14,966 nt of DNA, taken from positions 1 to 14,966 of the forward strand of contig JAZNNT010000092.1 of the NCBI GenBank assembly GCA_045580405.1. The letters run 5' to 3'. Below the pieces are notes generated by a model. The model made no database searches. It saw only the letters and a list, made by a program, of their open reading frames with translations, and was not told the origin of the DNA. A program made the translations under genes and the position numbers. Numbering within the stretch: the first letter of the stretch is position 1; the number at the start of each line of letters is the position of its first letter. Shown one piece after another: positions 1-6,567 of the stretch. The DNA is from SIG452 sp045580405. Its GTDB lineage: Bacteria > Bacillota > Clostridia > UMGS1840.

Positions 1-44
1 ACTTCTAAATTTTCATCTAAAATGGTAATATCATGAAATAACAT
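1..44 (-). CDS. 5' end of an unidentified gene, possibly an amidohydrolase (partial)
   Basis: An ATG at 44-42 opens a reading frame that leaves the window on the left. The 14 visible codons read MLFHDITILDENLE. An SD-like GAGGAA (56-51, minus strand) lies 6 nt upstream, and the start is 16 nt past the yigZ stop, so this looks like the next gene of the same operon. The pattern of a short hydrophobic strand followed by DEN resembles the N-terminus of some cytosine/guanine deaminase-like amidohydrolases. Fourteen residues are too few to assign a family, and that reading is a guess. The existence of a gene start here is better supported than its identity. Confidence 0.55.
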   Translation of the reverse strand, partial: MLFHDITILDENLE

Positions 45-60
45 AGCGATTTCCTCTTTT

Positions 61-681
61 TTAAAGACGGTAAAAATTACGGTTGATTTCTTTGGCAGAA
101 ACAGTGGCATTGGTGGTTTCTGTTAAATCTGCCAGAAATGCTTGATAGCTGTTTTCTTCCATGTAGTATTGCATGGTAATCTGGTCAGCGTATTCCACAT
201 TGGTTTTTCGGCAATCGTGTTTTCGTAAGATATGCTCCACGGTACCAAACAGATGGTAAGGGCAATTTATCACAAATTCCACACATTCTGCCATGGTGAT
301 TACTTCTGATGCCGTGACTCCTTCATGAGCAGACTTGGAATAGGCACGGATTAGCCCTCCTGCACCAAGTAAGGTGCCTCCGAAATACCGCACCACAATG
401 GATAAGGTGTCTGTAATATCTCCTTTGGTCAACACCTCCAACACGGGAACGCCTGCCGTTCCCTGGGGCTCGCCGTCATCGGAAAACCGTTGAATCTGAT
501 TATTTCGGATGCGGTAAGCAAACACCACATGGGTGGCATCATAATATTTTTTTCTTGCTGTCTCTAAATGGGAGAGAGCTTCTTCTTCTGTAGTAACAGG
601 ATAGGTCAGCGAAATAAAACGGGATTTTTTTTCGATGATTTCACATTCGCTGGGATGGGAAACGGTTTTATAACTGCTCAT
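61..681 (-). CDS. yigZ: YigZ/IMPACT family protein (UPF0029 N-terminal, DUF1949 C-terminal)
   Basis: The 206-residue length is usual for bacterial YigZ/YvyE proteins. The N-terminal Impact domain (about residues 1-125) shows the family signatures SDDGEPQGTAG (67-77) and VVRYFGG followed by a glycine-rich LGAGGLIRAY stretch (96-114). The C-terminal DUF1949-like ferredoxin-fold half covers about 136-195. The molecular role is not settled; eukaryotic IMPACT acts on translational control through Gcn1/Gcn2, and the bacterial proteins are mostly uncharacterised. The chosen ATG at 681 overlaps the 3' end of hflX by 14 bp, which suggests translational coupling. A TTG at 690 (three extra residues) is also possible: the SD GAGGAG at 700-695 is 4 nt from the TTG and 13 nt from the ATG, neither ideal. 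Family call is secure; the start is not. Confidence 0.93.
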   Translation of the reverse strand: MSSYKTVSHPSECEIIEKKSRFISLTYPVTTEEEALSHLETARKKYYDATHVVFAYRIRNNQIQRFSDDGEPQGTAGVPVLEVLTKGDITDTLSIVVRYFGGTLLGAGGLIRAYSKSAHEGVTASEVITMAECVEFVINCPYHLFGTVEHILRKHDCRKTNVEYADQITMQYYMEENSYQAFLADLTETTNATVSAKEINRNFYRL

Positions 682-1918
682 ATTGGGCAATCAGCTCCTC
701 TTTTCCGTAAACGGTGAGTTCTTGACAGTCGTTTTCGTATTTAGTGTCCAAAACCTGGAGTTGATCATGGATTCTGGAAACTAAATAGGATTTATCGTAG
801 GGAATCCGAAGCACTTTTGTGATTTCGGTGGTTCGGGTTAGTTCGGTAATTTTTTGCAGAAGCTCATCAATATGGTAGCCAGATTTTGCGGACACTAAAA
901 TACTGTCTTTTTCGGAAATAAATTCTTCGGTTAAGCTGTCTGCTTTGTTATAAACCGAGAGGATTGGCTTTGCTTCTGCTCCAAGCACTTTTAACAGCTT
1001 TTCCACGGTTTCTTTATGGATGGGTAGGTTTTCATCGGTGGCATCCATTATGTGAAGCAGTAAATCTGCTTCGGTACACACTTCCAAAGTGGATTTAAAA
1101 GCCTCCACCAAATGATGGGGAAGCTTTCTGATAAAACCGACGGTATCGGTTAATACGGCTTTTCTGTCATCCGCTAAGGTCAGCTTTTTGGATAAAGGGT
1201 CTAAGGTTGCAAACACCATATCCTCCACATATTGCTCCGAGCCTGTTAAAGCGTTTAACAGAGAGGATTTTCCTGCATTGGTGTAACCAACCAGTGCAAT
1301 GTTTACCACTTCGTTTTTTGCACGTTGTTTCCGTTGAGTTTCACGGTTTTTTTCAATTTCTTTTAATTCTCTTCTAAGATTTGCAATTCGCTCACGGATG
1401 TGGCGTTTGTCGGTTTCTAATTGGGTTTCCCCGGGACCACGGGTACCGATTCCACCGCCTAAACGTGAGAGGGAAGTGCCAATCCCGGAAAGACGGGGCA
1501 GATGGTATAAAAGCTGCGCCAATTCCACCTGACATTTACCTTCACGGGTGGTGGCTCTGAGTGCAAAAATATCTAAGATCAAACGGGAACGGTCAATGAC
1601 ACGGACATTTAATTCCTGCTCAATATTTCTGGTATGGGAGCCGGATAGCTCACAGTCAAACACCACTAAATTGGCATCTAACTCTTCAATGGCATTTTTT
1701 AATTCTTCAATTTTTCCTTTTCCCAACACTGTGCGACTGTCGGGCGCTTCACGGTTTTGGGTGATTTCCCCCACCACTTCGGCACCGGATGCTTCGCAAA
1801 GTGCTTTTAGTTCTTCTAAAGATTGGGCATCGGAATCCTCTAATTTTCCGGTTCCTAAAAAGACACCGCATACCACACATTTTTCTGCTTTTTCAATTTG
1901 GTCAACAGTTTTTTCCAT
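668..1918 (-). CDS. hflX: GTPase HflX
   Basis: This 416-residue P-loop GTPase of the Obg-HflX superfamily binds the 50S subunit and, in characterised bacteria, splits or rescues stalled 70S ribosomes under stress. The N-terminal HflX domain (about 15-195) ends in the family-specific glycine-rich signature GGGIGTRGPGE (154-164) and a basic helical linker. The G domain has G1 GYTNAGKSS (211-219), G3 DTVGF (258-262), G4 NKAD (324-327) and G5 SAKSG (343-347). All nucleotide-binding motifs are intact, so an active GTPase is expected. The ATG at 1918 directly abuts the stop codon of the upstream HAD gene (0-bp gap). Its SD AAGGAA lies inside that gene, 8 nt from the ATG. The 3' end overlaps yigZ. 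Confidence 0.97.
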   Translation of the reverse strand: MEKTVDQIEKAEKCVVCGVFLGTGKLEDSDAQSLEELKALCEASGAEVVGEITQNREAPDSRTVLGKGKIEELKNAIEELDANLVVFDCELSGSHTRNIEQELNVRVIDRSRLILDIFALRATTREGKCQVELAQLLYHLPRLSGIGTSLSRLGGGIGTRGPGETQLETDKRHIRERIANLRRELKEIEKNRETQRKQRAKNEVVNIALVGYTNAGKSSLLNALTGSEQYVEDMVFATLDPLSKKLTLADDRKAVLTDTVGFIRKLPHHLVEAFKSTLEVCTEADLLLHIMDATDENLPIHKETVEKLLKVLGAEAKPILSVYNKADSLTEEFISEKDSILVSAKSGYHIDELLQKITELTRTTEITKVLRIPYDKSYLVSRIHDQLQVLDTKYENDCQELTVYGKEELIAQYEQL

Positions 1919-2737
1919 TTAAATCGTTCCTTTGTCCAACAGTTCAATCACAGCTCGAATAGCATGTTCTTCGCAGGAGATGGGAAGCACCACATCTGCA
2001 ATGCTCTTTAGTCCCTCACTGGCATTGCCGACAGCAATTCCAACGCCTGCTGTTTGCAACAGCTCTTTATCATTCATATTATCGCCGATTGCATAGCATT
2101 TTTCGGCGGGGATATTCGTGAGCCTTAAAAGTTCAGATAAGGCAGAGCCCTTGTGTACCCCATGGGGCAGCAACTCAAAGTAGTGTGCTTCGCTTCTTAC
2201 AAAGCTGTATTCGGGGTAGAGGAGCGGGATTTCCTGCTCTAACATATCTAATTCATGGGATTCTGCTGCCATTAAAATTTTGCACCATTCAGGTGTTTCT
2301 TCTTCTAAAGAGTGCCATTCTATCTTGTTATCGGGGAAGATTTTTTCGTCGTTAATATGTTTTCTTACATATGGATTATCCACAAAAAATAAAATTTCAT
2401 CAGCAGTGAAGCCCTCGATTCCCAACCAAGGATATTTTTTATGGATTTCCTTTGCGACTTCCTTATAATTTCCAAAAAGACATTTTGCATACAACAGCTC
2501 GTTGGTAACAGGGTTTTTAATAATGCCGCCATTATGGGAAATTGTGGGAAGATCAGGCTTAATTTCATCAAAATAGCTTTCCAAAGACTGATATACCCTT
2601 CCGGATGCCACTGTAAATTTTCCGCCGTTTTCACGAAAATAACGAATAGCTTCCAAGTTTTCTTTGGAAATGGTTTTTGCTTCTGTTAAAAGAGTTCCAT
2701 CCATATCGGAAATCAGAACGATTCCATCAAATTTCAT
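1919..2737 (-). CDS. Cof-type HAD-IIB family hydrolase (sugar-phosphate phosphatase-like)
   Basis: This 272-residue haloacid dehalogenase-superfamily phosphatase belongs to the Cof/YidA group. Motif I is DMDGT with the nucleophile and acid/base aspartates D11 and D13. Motif II is the SGR at 45-47. Motif III is K196, and motif IV is GDNMND (218-223) for Mg2+ binding, followed by GNA. The large cap between motifs II and III (about 80-190) fits subclass IIB, whose members dephosphorylate sugar phosphates, FMN or other small phosphoesters in the cytoplasm; the substrate cannot be read from sequence. The ATG at 2737 has an SD AAAGGA 8 nt upstream. It is the first gene of the HAD-hflX-yigZ operon and lies about 40 nt downstream of a strong candidate promoter. 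Confidence 0.95.
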   Translation of the reverse strand: MKFDGIVLISDMDGTLLTEAKTISKENLEAIRYFRENGGKFTVASGRVYQSLESYFDEIKPDLPTISHNGGIIKNPVTNELLYAKCLFGNYKEVAKEIHKKYPWLGIEGFTADEILFFVDNPYVRKHINDEKIFPDNKIEWHSLEEETPEWCKILMAAESHELDMLEQEIPLLYPEYSFVRSEAHYFELLPHGVHKGSALSELLRLTNIPAEKCYAIGDNMNDKELLQTAGVGIAVGNASEGLKSIADVVLPISCEEHAIRAVIELLDKGTI

Positions 2738-2781
2738 AGGGCTTTTCCTTTCAGAACCGTAAGGTACGCATATACATCTTT

Positions 2782-2810
2782 ATTATACACTAATTTTCTT
2801 ACAAATTCAA
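2782..2810 (-). promoter_or_regulatory. Sigma-A-type promoter for the HAD-hflX-yigZ operon
   Basis: On the minus strand, a -35 box TTGAAT (2810-2805) and a perfect -10 box TATAAT (2787-2782) are separated by exactly 17 bp. A T6 run on the plus strand (A6 on the template-sense of this promoter) sits just upstream of the -35 at 2812-2817, like an UP element. The predicted transcript would start near 2775 and leave a leader of about 38 nt before the HAD start codon. The call is from consensus match and position only. Confidence 0.7.
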
Positions 2811-2924
2811 GTTTTTTCTAAAATTACAGGGCGTTGGGTTCTTTTTTCTGTCACAAAAGAATGAAAATGTATCTTTTTTCTTGGATTTTCTTGGTTTCTG
2901 TATCAAAATGGGGGAATTTATGAG

Positions 2925-2954
2925 TTGATATCCGAACCGGAACCGTGCTATAAT
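2925..2954 (+). promoter_or_regulatory. Extended -10 promoter for the small DUF6514-like gene
   Basis: The -35 box TTGATA (2925-2930) and -10 box TATAAT (2949-2954) are 18 bp apart. TGC at 2946-2948 gives an extended -10 element (TGnTATAAT). The predicted start near 2961 leaves a leader of about 39 nt to the ATG at 3000. It is divergent from the HAD-operon promoter: the two -35 boxes face away from each other across about 114 bp of AT-rich DNA (2811-2924) in which I see no gene. Confidence 0.72.
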
Positions 2955-2999
2955 GAAACAGAGCCTTTTCCCCAAATCATCAGGAAGGAAACTGAAATT

Positions 3000-3248
3000 A
3001 TGATGAAAACTACGGTTATCAAAAAGACTGTTTGTTATGGCAACAAACGGTTTCAACTTACTTACCGTCTTCTTGTAAAAGACGGATTGCACTATGGAAT
3101 CCAAGTGGATTGTTGTTGCAAAAATACCATGGAATCGGAGAGAATTTGGACGGGAAGAAACAGAATAAACACACTCCGTTTGCTTTATCTGTTTGCAAAA
3201 GAAACTGTTTTTCCGGTAGCTCTTAGGGAAACATTTGAGAATTTATAG
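3000..3248 (+). CDS. Small DUF6514-like protein of unknown function
   Basis: This is an 82-residue protein, and the only plus-strand gene in the window. The ATG at 3000 follows an SD AGGAAGGAA (2982-2990) by 9 nt; a second ATG at 3003 is next to it. There is no signal peptide or membrane segment. The N-terminal half looks like beta strands (KTVCYGNKRFQLTYRLL, then HYGIQVDCCC). The C-terminal half has a helix ending in LLYLFAKETVFPVAL, close to the LL-A-x-x-V-x-P-v-x-L pattern I associate with DUF6514, a small Clostridia family without known function; this match is from memory. Cysteines C38-C40 form an unusual triplet. It has its own promoter and shares a terminator with convergent ftsZ. SD, promoter and terminator together make a real gene likely; the family name is less sure. 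Confidence 0.78.
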   Translation: MMKTTVIKKTVCYGNKRFQLTYRLLVKDGLHYGIQVDCCCKNTMESERIWTGRNRINTLRLLYLFAKETVFPVALRETFENL

Positions 3249-3257
3249 AAACAACAT

Positions 3258-3290
3258 AAAAAAACAGCCCTCAGTACTGAGGGCTGTTTT
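3258..3290. terminator. Bidirectional intrinsic terminator between ftsZ and the small gene
   Basis: A perfect 30-bp palindrome at 3261-3290 folds into a 13-bp stem (AAAACAGCCCTCA arm) with a GTAC tetraloop. Read on the minus strand it ends in a run of seven U (3264-3258), a good terminator for ftsZ, whose stop codon is only 5 bp away. Read on the plus strand it ends in TTTT followed by ATCGTTT, a weaker but usable terminator for the small gene ending at 3248. Confidence 0.93.
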
Positions 3291-3295
3291 ATCGT

Positions 3296-4423
3296 TTAGT
3301 TTAAGCCGGTAATCCAATCCGGAACGTCCAGAACTTCTTCTTTCTTTTTGGGAGCTTCTGTTGAGGAATTCTGCATAAAGGAAGGAGTGTCCAGCGTTTC
3401 AGTTGCCGGTTTTTCCATTTCTTTTTTGGGAACATTGAAGTGGGGGATGTTGAAATGATCACGGAATACTTCGTTGGAAGCAAAGCCGGTTGCAATTACA
3501 GTAACTTTAATTTCGTCTTTCATGCTTTCGTCAACCACAGCACCAAAGATTAAGTTTGCATCCGGGTCCACATGTTCCTGAACTAAAGAAGCTGCCTGGC
3601 TTGCTTCGATTAAGGACATATTCGGACCTCCGGTGATGTTTACCAGAACACCCTTTGCACCGTCGATGGAGGTTTCCAAAAGCGGACTGGAGATTGCGGC
3701 TCTTGCTGCTTCTTCTGCTTTGTTTTCACCACTTGCCATACCGGAACCCATATGTGCATAACCGGTATTTTTCATGATGGTTTTAACGTCTGCAAAGTCA
3801 CAGTTGATTAAGCCGGGAACCACGATAACGTCGGAAATACCCTGAACGCCCTGACGCAGCACGTCATCCGCGATGCGGAAGGAGTCTTTTAAGGTGGTAC
3901 TCTTGTCCACCAGGCTTAAGAGCTTATCGTTAGGGATAACAATTAAAGCATCCACAAATTCTTTTAAATTTTCAACACCTTTTTTAGCGGCGTTGCTTCT
4001 TTTCATACCTTCAAAGGCAAAAGGCTTGGTTACCACACCAACGGTTAAGATTCCCATTTCTTTTGCAACGGAGGCAACCACAGGAGCTGCACCGGTACCG
4101 GTTCCGCCACCCATACCTGCAGCAACAAATACCATATCTGCACCTTTGATTACCTGAGCAATTTCTTCTCTGTTTTCTTCAGCGGCTTTTTCACCGATTT
4201 CAGGATTTGCACCTGCGCCTAAGCCTTTGGTGATTTTTTCGCCGATTCTTAATTTGGTCTGTGCTTTGGAGTTATGTAGCGCCTGATTATCTGTGTTGAT
4301 GGCTACAAATTCCACCTTATCCATATTATGGTCAACCATGGTGTTTACGGCGTTATTACCAGCACCGCCAACCCCAATGACCTTAATTTTTGCAAAGGTG
4401 TCTAAGTCGTTTTGGTATGCCAT
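3296..4423 (-). CDS. ftsZ: Cell division protein FtsZ
   Basis: This tubulin-like GTPase polymerises into the Z-ring and recruits the divisome at midcell. It has 375 residues from the chosen ATG. The nucleotide-binding domain includes GVGGAGNNAVN (17-27) and the tubulin signature GGGTGTG (105-111). The T7 synergy loop has NCDFADV (207-213), with the aspartates needed for GTP hydrolysis. A linker of about 30 residues (333-362) leads to the C-terminal peptide VLDVPDWITGLN, which keeps the conserved acidic-hydrophobic-proline core that binds partner proteins but lacks the basic tail seen in, for example, Bacillus FtsZ. The SD GGAGG is 10 nt from ATG 4423; a TTG at 4429 is only 4 nt away and less likely. 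ftsA is not adjacent. Confidence 0.98.
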   Translation of the reverse strand: MAYQNDLDTFAKIKVIGVGGAGNNAVNTMVDHNMDKVEFVAINTDNQALHNSKAQTKLRIGEKITKGLGAGANPEIGEKAAEENREEIAQVIKGADMVFVAAGMGGGTGTGAAPVVASVAKEMGILTVGVVTKPFAFEGMKRSNAAKKGVENLKEFVDALIVIPNDKLLSLVDKSTTLKDSFRIADDVLRQGVQGISDVIVVPGLINCDFADVKTIMKNTGYAHMGSGMASGENKAEEAARAAISSPLLETSIDGAKGVLVNITGGPNMSLIEASQAASLVQEHVDPDANLIFGAVVDESMKDEIKVTVIATGFASNEVFRDHFNIPHFNVPKKEMEKPATETLDTPSFMQNSSTEAPKKKEEVLDVPDWITGLN

Positions 4424-4504
4424 ATTCAAAAAACCTCCCTGAAAATTCTATCTGAAGTTTACATTTTTCGTGAAAATACGCACAATTTTACATGCTATTC
4501 TCAT

Positions 4505-4533
4505 ATTATAGCATCTTTTTTTTCAAATTGCAA
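4505..4533 (-). promoter_or_regulatory. Extended -10 promoter for ftsZ
   Basis: On the minus strand, the -35 box TTGCAA (4533-4528) and a perfect -10 box TATAAT (4510-4505) have a 17-bp spacer. TGC immediately before the -10 gives an extended -10. A/T tracts upstream (4541-4560) could act as an UP element. The start would be near 4498, giving a leader of about 75 nt. No convincing terminator separates sbp from this promoter, so ftsZ may also receive read-through from the upstream operon. Confidence 0.72.
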
Positions 4534-4570
4534 GGTATATTTTGAAAAAATGTAAAAAAACTGTAATTTT

Positions 4571-4957
4571 TCACGAGGGATTTGTTTGATCCAATTCTTC
4601 CATGGTGAGTTGTTTTCCCTGGTTGGAATACTTTTCCACGTAGAAACGGCGGATAATTCCAAAATTCTGGAACATTCTGGTACCAAATACCACAACAATG
4701 GCAACATATAAATCCAGACCAAGCTTTTCTCCAAGATAAATAATGAAGGCAGCCAGTGCAGCGTTACCAAATAAGCCGGACAGGAAGATAATCATAGAGA
4801 ATCGTTTTTTCAGGTTGGCAGAAACTCCGCCTAATACGGAGTCTAAAGCAGCCAGAATGGCAATTGCCACATAGACGGAATAGGAAGGATTGATGCTCCA
4901 GGGAACGTAGATTCCAACAAGACATCCGACAATTAGTGCGATAATGGGAAATAACAT
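4571..4957 (-). CDS. sbp: Small basic protein Sbp (DUF1290), membrane protein
   Basis: This 128-residue integral membrane protein is of the DUF1290/Sbp family, found in Gram-positive dcw clusters just ahead of ftsZ or ftsA. Hydrophobic segments lie at about 1-22, 28-46, 55-74 and 77-93. The segment containing GTRMFQNFGIIRR, typical of the family, follows, and then a charged tail (about 103-128). No biochemical function is established; the steady neighbourhood with ftsZ suggests a link to division. The ATG at 4957 is 18 nt after the DUF881 stop, with an SD AAAGGCGG 8 nt upstream. It is the last gene of the minus-strand operon before the ftsZ promoter. Confidence 0.92.
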   Translation of the reverse strand: MLFPIIALIVGCLVGIYVPWSINPSYSVYVAIAILAALDSVLGGVSANLKKRFSMIIFLSGLFGNAALAAFIIYLGEKLGLDLYVAIVVVFGTRMFQNFGIIRRFYVEKYSNQGKQLTMEELDQTNPS

Positions 4958-4975
4958 ATCAAAGTCCGCCTTTCG

Positions 4976-5704
4976 TTATTTTTTTGCTGCAGTGGGAACG
5001 GCATACTTGAAATTAATAGCACCTTTGTATGCAGGAACCACAATTTTATCCGCAGTTTTTACATCCACTTCACAGTACGCGGCAATATCTGCCACAACTC
5101 CGCCTTTAAAGAGCAGAGCCGATTCCAGCGTTTTGGGATCGCCAATGGCATTGATAATAAAGGGAGCACCTGTACGCACATTGTTAATGCTTAACACAGA
5201 GCCTACGCAGCGCACCTCAGACACAGAGGTTAAGCGTTCACCGTTAATAGAAATGGCTTCTGCGCCGGCATCTTTTAATTCGTTAATGACTAACAGAATG
5301 TCGGAATCGTGAAGCCAGTAGAGGCTTTCCGGTTCGCCGGGCAGAGGAGTTTTGGTACCGTCGTTCATTTTGACCACAACGCCGGGGCCTTCCACCTCTT
5401 TCATTCCTGCCAGAATTTCTGCATTGTCCAGCTGTTCTTTTAACAAGCTGGTGGTAGCATTAGTATCTGCAATAGCTTCTTTATACTGATCCAAATCATT
5501 TTTAATGCGTTCATAATCCAGATAAAGGGCTTCGTTTTTCTCTTTTTCTTTCATATACATATTCTGGATTTCAGCACCCCGAAGACTGCTGATAGTTCCG
5601 GCACCGTTGTTCTTTTGCACGCTGCGAAGCTGAATGGTGATGGCAAATCCCAATACCACGCAGACTAAACCCAACGCCAATTGCGCTTTCCATTTATTGC
5701 TCAT
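4976..5704 (-). CDS. DUF881 family membrane-anchored protein (YlxW/YlxX-like)
   Basis: This 242-residue protein has one N-terminal membrane segment (about 7-26) and a predicted coiled coil (about 45-95). The extracellular DUF881 domain (about 100-235) has family features GPGVVV, HDSDILLVINEL and AISINGERL. Members sit between divIB/ftsQ and sbp in Firmicutes (ylxW/ylxX in Bacillus); the function is unknown. I chose ATG 5704, which overlaps ftsQ by 11 bp, because the protein then begins with a short basic stretch and the membrane helix as in the family, and an AGGCGG (5722-5717) lies 12 nt upstream. An in-frame ATG at 5731 would add nine residues but has only a weak SD. Many Clostridia have two DUF881 genes around sbp; only one is here. 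Confidence 0.9.
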   Translation of the reverse strand: MSNKWKAQLALGLVCVVLGFAITIQLRSVQKNNGAGTISSLRGAEIQNMYMKEKEKNEALYLDYERIKNDLDQYKEAIADTNATTSLLKEQLDNAEILAGMKEVEGPGVVVKMNDGTKTPLPGEPESLYWLHDSDILLVINELKDAGAEAISINGERLTSVSEVRCVGSVLSINNVRTGAPFIINAIGDPKTLESALLFKGGVVADIAAYCEVDVKTADKIVVPAYKGAINFKYAVPTAAKK

Positions 5705-6479
5705 ATTCTTTAAACACCGCCTTATATTCATCTATAAATTCTATTGTTCCTGTTTTGCCTGCCGGAATTTCTTCCAGCACTTCTTTTAAAAATTTGATTT
5801 TATACGTATAGTTGGAGCCGTTTCCGATATCTGCTGTGATTTCGTTATGAAATTTTAGGAAAATATCTCCCTGTGACAGGAAAAGCTTGTCCGCTTGAGT
5901 TTCCATCATGTTGGAAAAGAGTTCCTCGGAAATGGTGAGCAGAAGCTCCACATCCTCCGGCTGGGTGGTTTTCACAATATCACCTACGTGAAATTCTTCT
6001 ACTTGAATCCCCTCAATGGCAGGTATTTGATATTTGCTTCGTTCGCTGGTAGTATCTAAAATTTTACCGGTTTCGTCCACAATAATGTAGAGAGATTCCC
6101 CGCAAAGAATTTGCGCCGTAGGCTTACACTCGGAAATCACAATGGAAACTCTGTTGGGGAAAATTCGGGTCACAGTTGCCTCTTTTACAAAGGACAAAGC
6201 TGATATTTGCTCCGTTACAGTATCGGAACGGAAGGTAAAAATATTGGTTCCTACCGAAAGACCGGAGGCATCCAGCACCTTTTCGGGGGTCAGCAAAGAG
6301 GTACCTGTTACAGTAATTTCACGGATATCAAAAGCAGGCGTTAAAAAACCGATGGCAACCGTCAGCGCAATTAATAACAGCGTGACCAGAAGCGTGTTTT
6401 TAAACACCTTGTTCTTTCGATTCTTTTTTTTCGTGAAACGCGGTTGGGCAGAGTTGCCCAACCCCATTGCATCCTTCAT
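5694..6479 (-). CDS. ftsQ: Cell division protein FtsQ/DivIB
   Basis: This bitopic divisome protein has 261 residues from the chosen start. A basic cytoplasmic tail (KKKNRKNK, 17-24) is followed by one membrane helix (about 28-48). A POTRA domain (about 51-118) starts IREITVTGTSLLTPEKVL and includes FPNRVSIVI, and the beta domain runs to the C-terminus. FtsQ/DivIB scaffolds the FtsL/DivIC-FtsW-PBP complex outside the membrane. The frame is open up to 6611, but that part would overlap murA, so it is not used. ATG 6479 has GGGGA 6 nt upstream; alternatives are ATG 6497 (poor SD) and ATG 6467 (AAGGA 4 nt away). A 9-bp hairpin lies at codons 6-13. The family call rests on architecture and position, since FtsQ sequences diverge strongly. 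Confidence 0.9.
   Translation of the reverse strand: MKDAMGLGNSAQPRFTKKKNRKNKVFKNTLLVTLLLIALTVAIGFLTPAFDIREITVTGTSLLTPEKVLDASGLSVGTNIFTFRSDTVTEQISALSFVKEATVTRIFPNRVSIVISECKPTAQILCGESLYIIVDETGKILDTTSERSKYQIPAIEGIQVEEFHVGDIVKTTQPEDVELLLTISEELFSNMMETQADKLFLSQGDIFLKFHNEITADIGNGSNYTYKIKFLKEVLEEIPAGKTGTIEFIDEYKAVFKEYEQ
6442..6463 (-). other. Perfect 9-bp hairpin inside the first codons of ftsQ
   Basis: GGTTGGGCA (6442-6450) and TGCCCAACC (6455-6463) pair perfectly around a 4-nt loop. In the transcript the stem starts 16 nt downstream of the ftsQ ATG at 6479. No U-run follows on either strand, so it is not an intrinsic terminator. It may slow or tune translation initiation of ftsQ; this is inference from position. 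Confidence 0.6.
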
Positions 6480-6567
6480 AAGTATCCCCGTTTTCATGTA
6501 TTTTACTCTGCTTACAATACAGAGTGAGTTTACAAATGTTATGTGTTTTGCTATCTTGGACGGCAAC

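Noticed and set aside
1548..1922. Plus-strand 124-codon frame inside hflX
   Set aside because: Antisense shadow of a highly conserved gene, with no promoter or SD evidence.
2799..3104. Minus-strand reading frame across the divergent promoter region
   Set aside because: It overlaps both promoters and the small plus-strand gene, has no SD and looks like low-complexity translated T/A-rich DNA.
4424..4429. TTG at 4429 as ftsZ start
   Set aside because: Only 4 nt from the SD GGAGG, while ATG 4423 is 10 nt away and gives the usual FtsZ N-terminus length.
4541..4575. Terminator between sbp and ftsZ
   Set aside because: The only pairings are A/T-only stems with no GC core and no following U-run; not a convincing intrinsic terminator.
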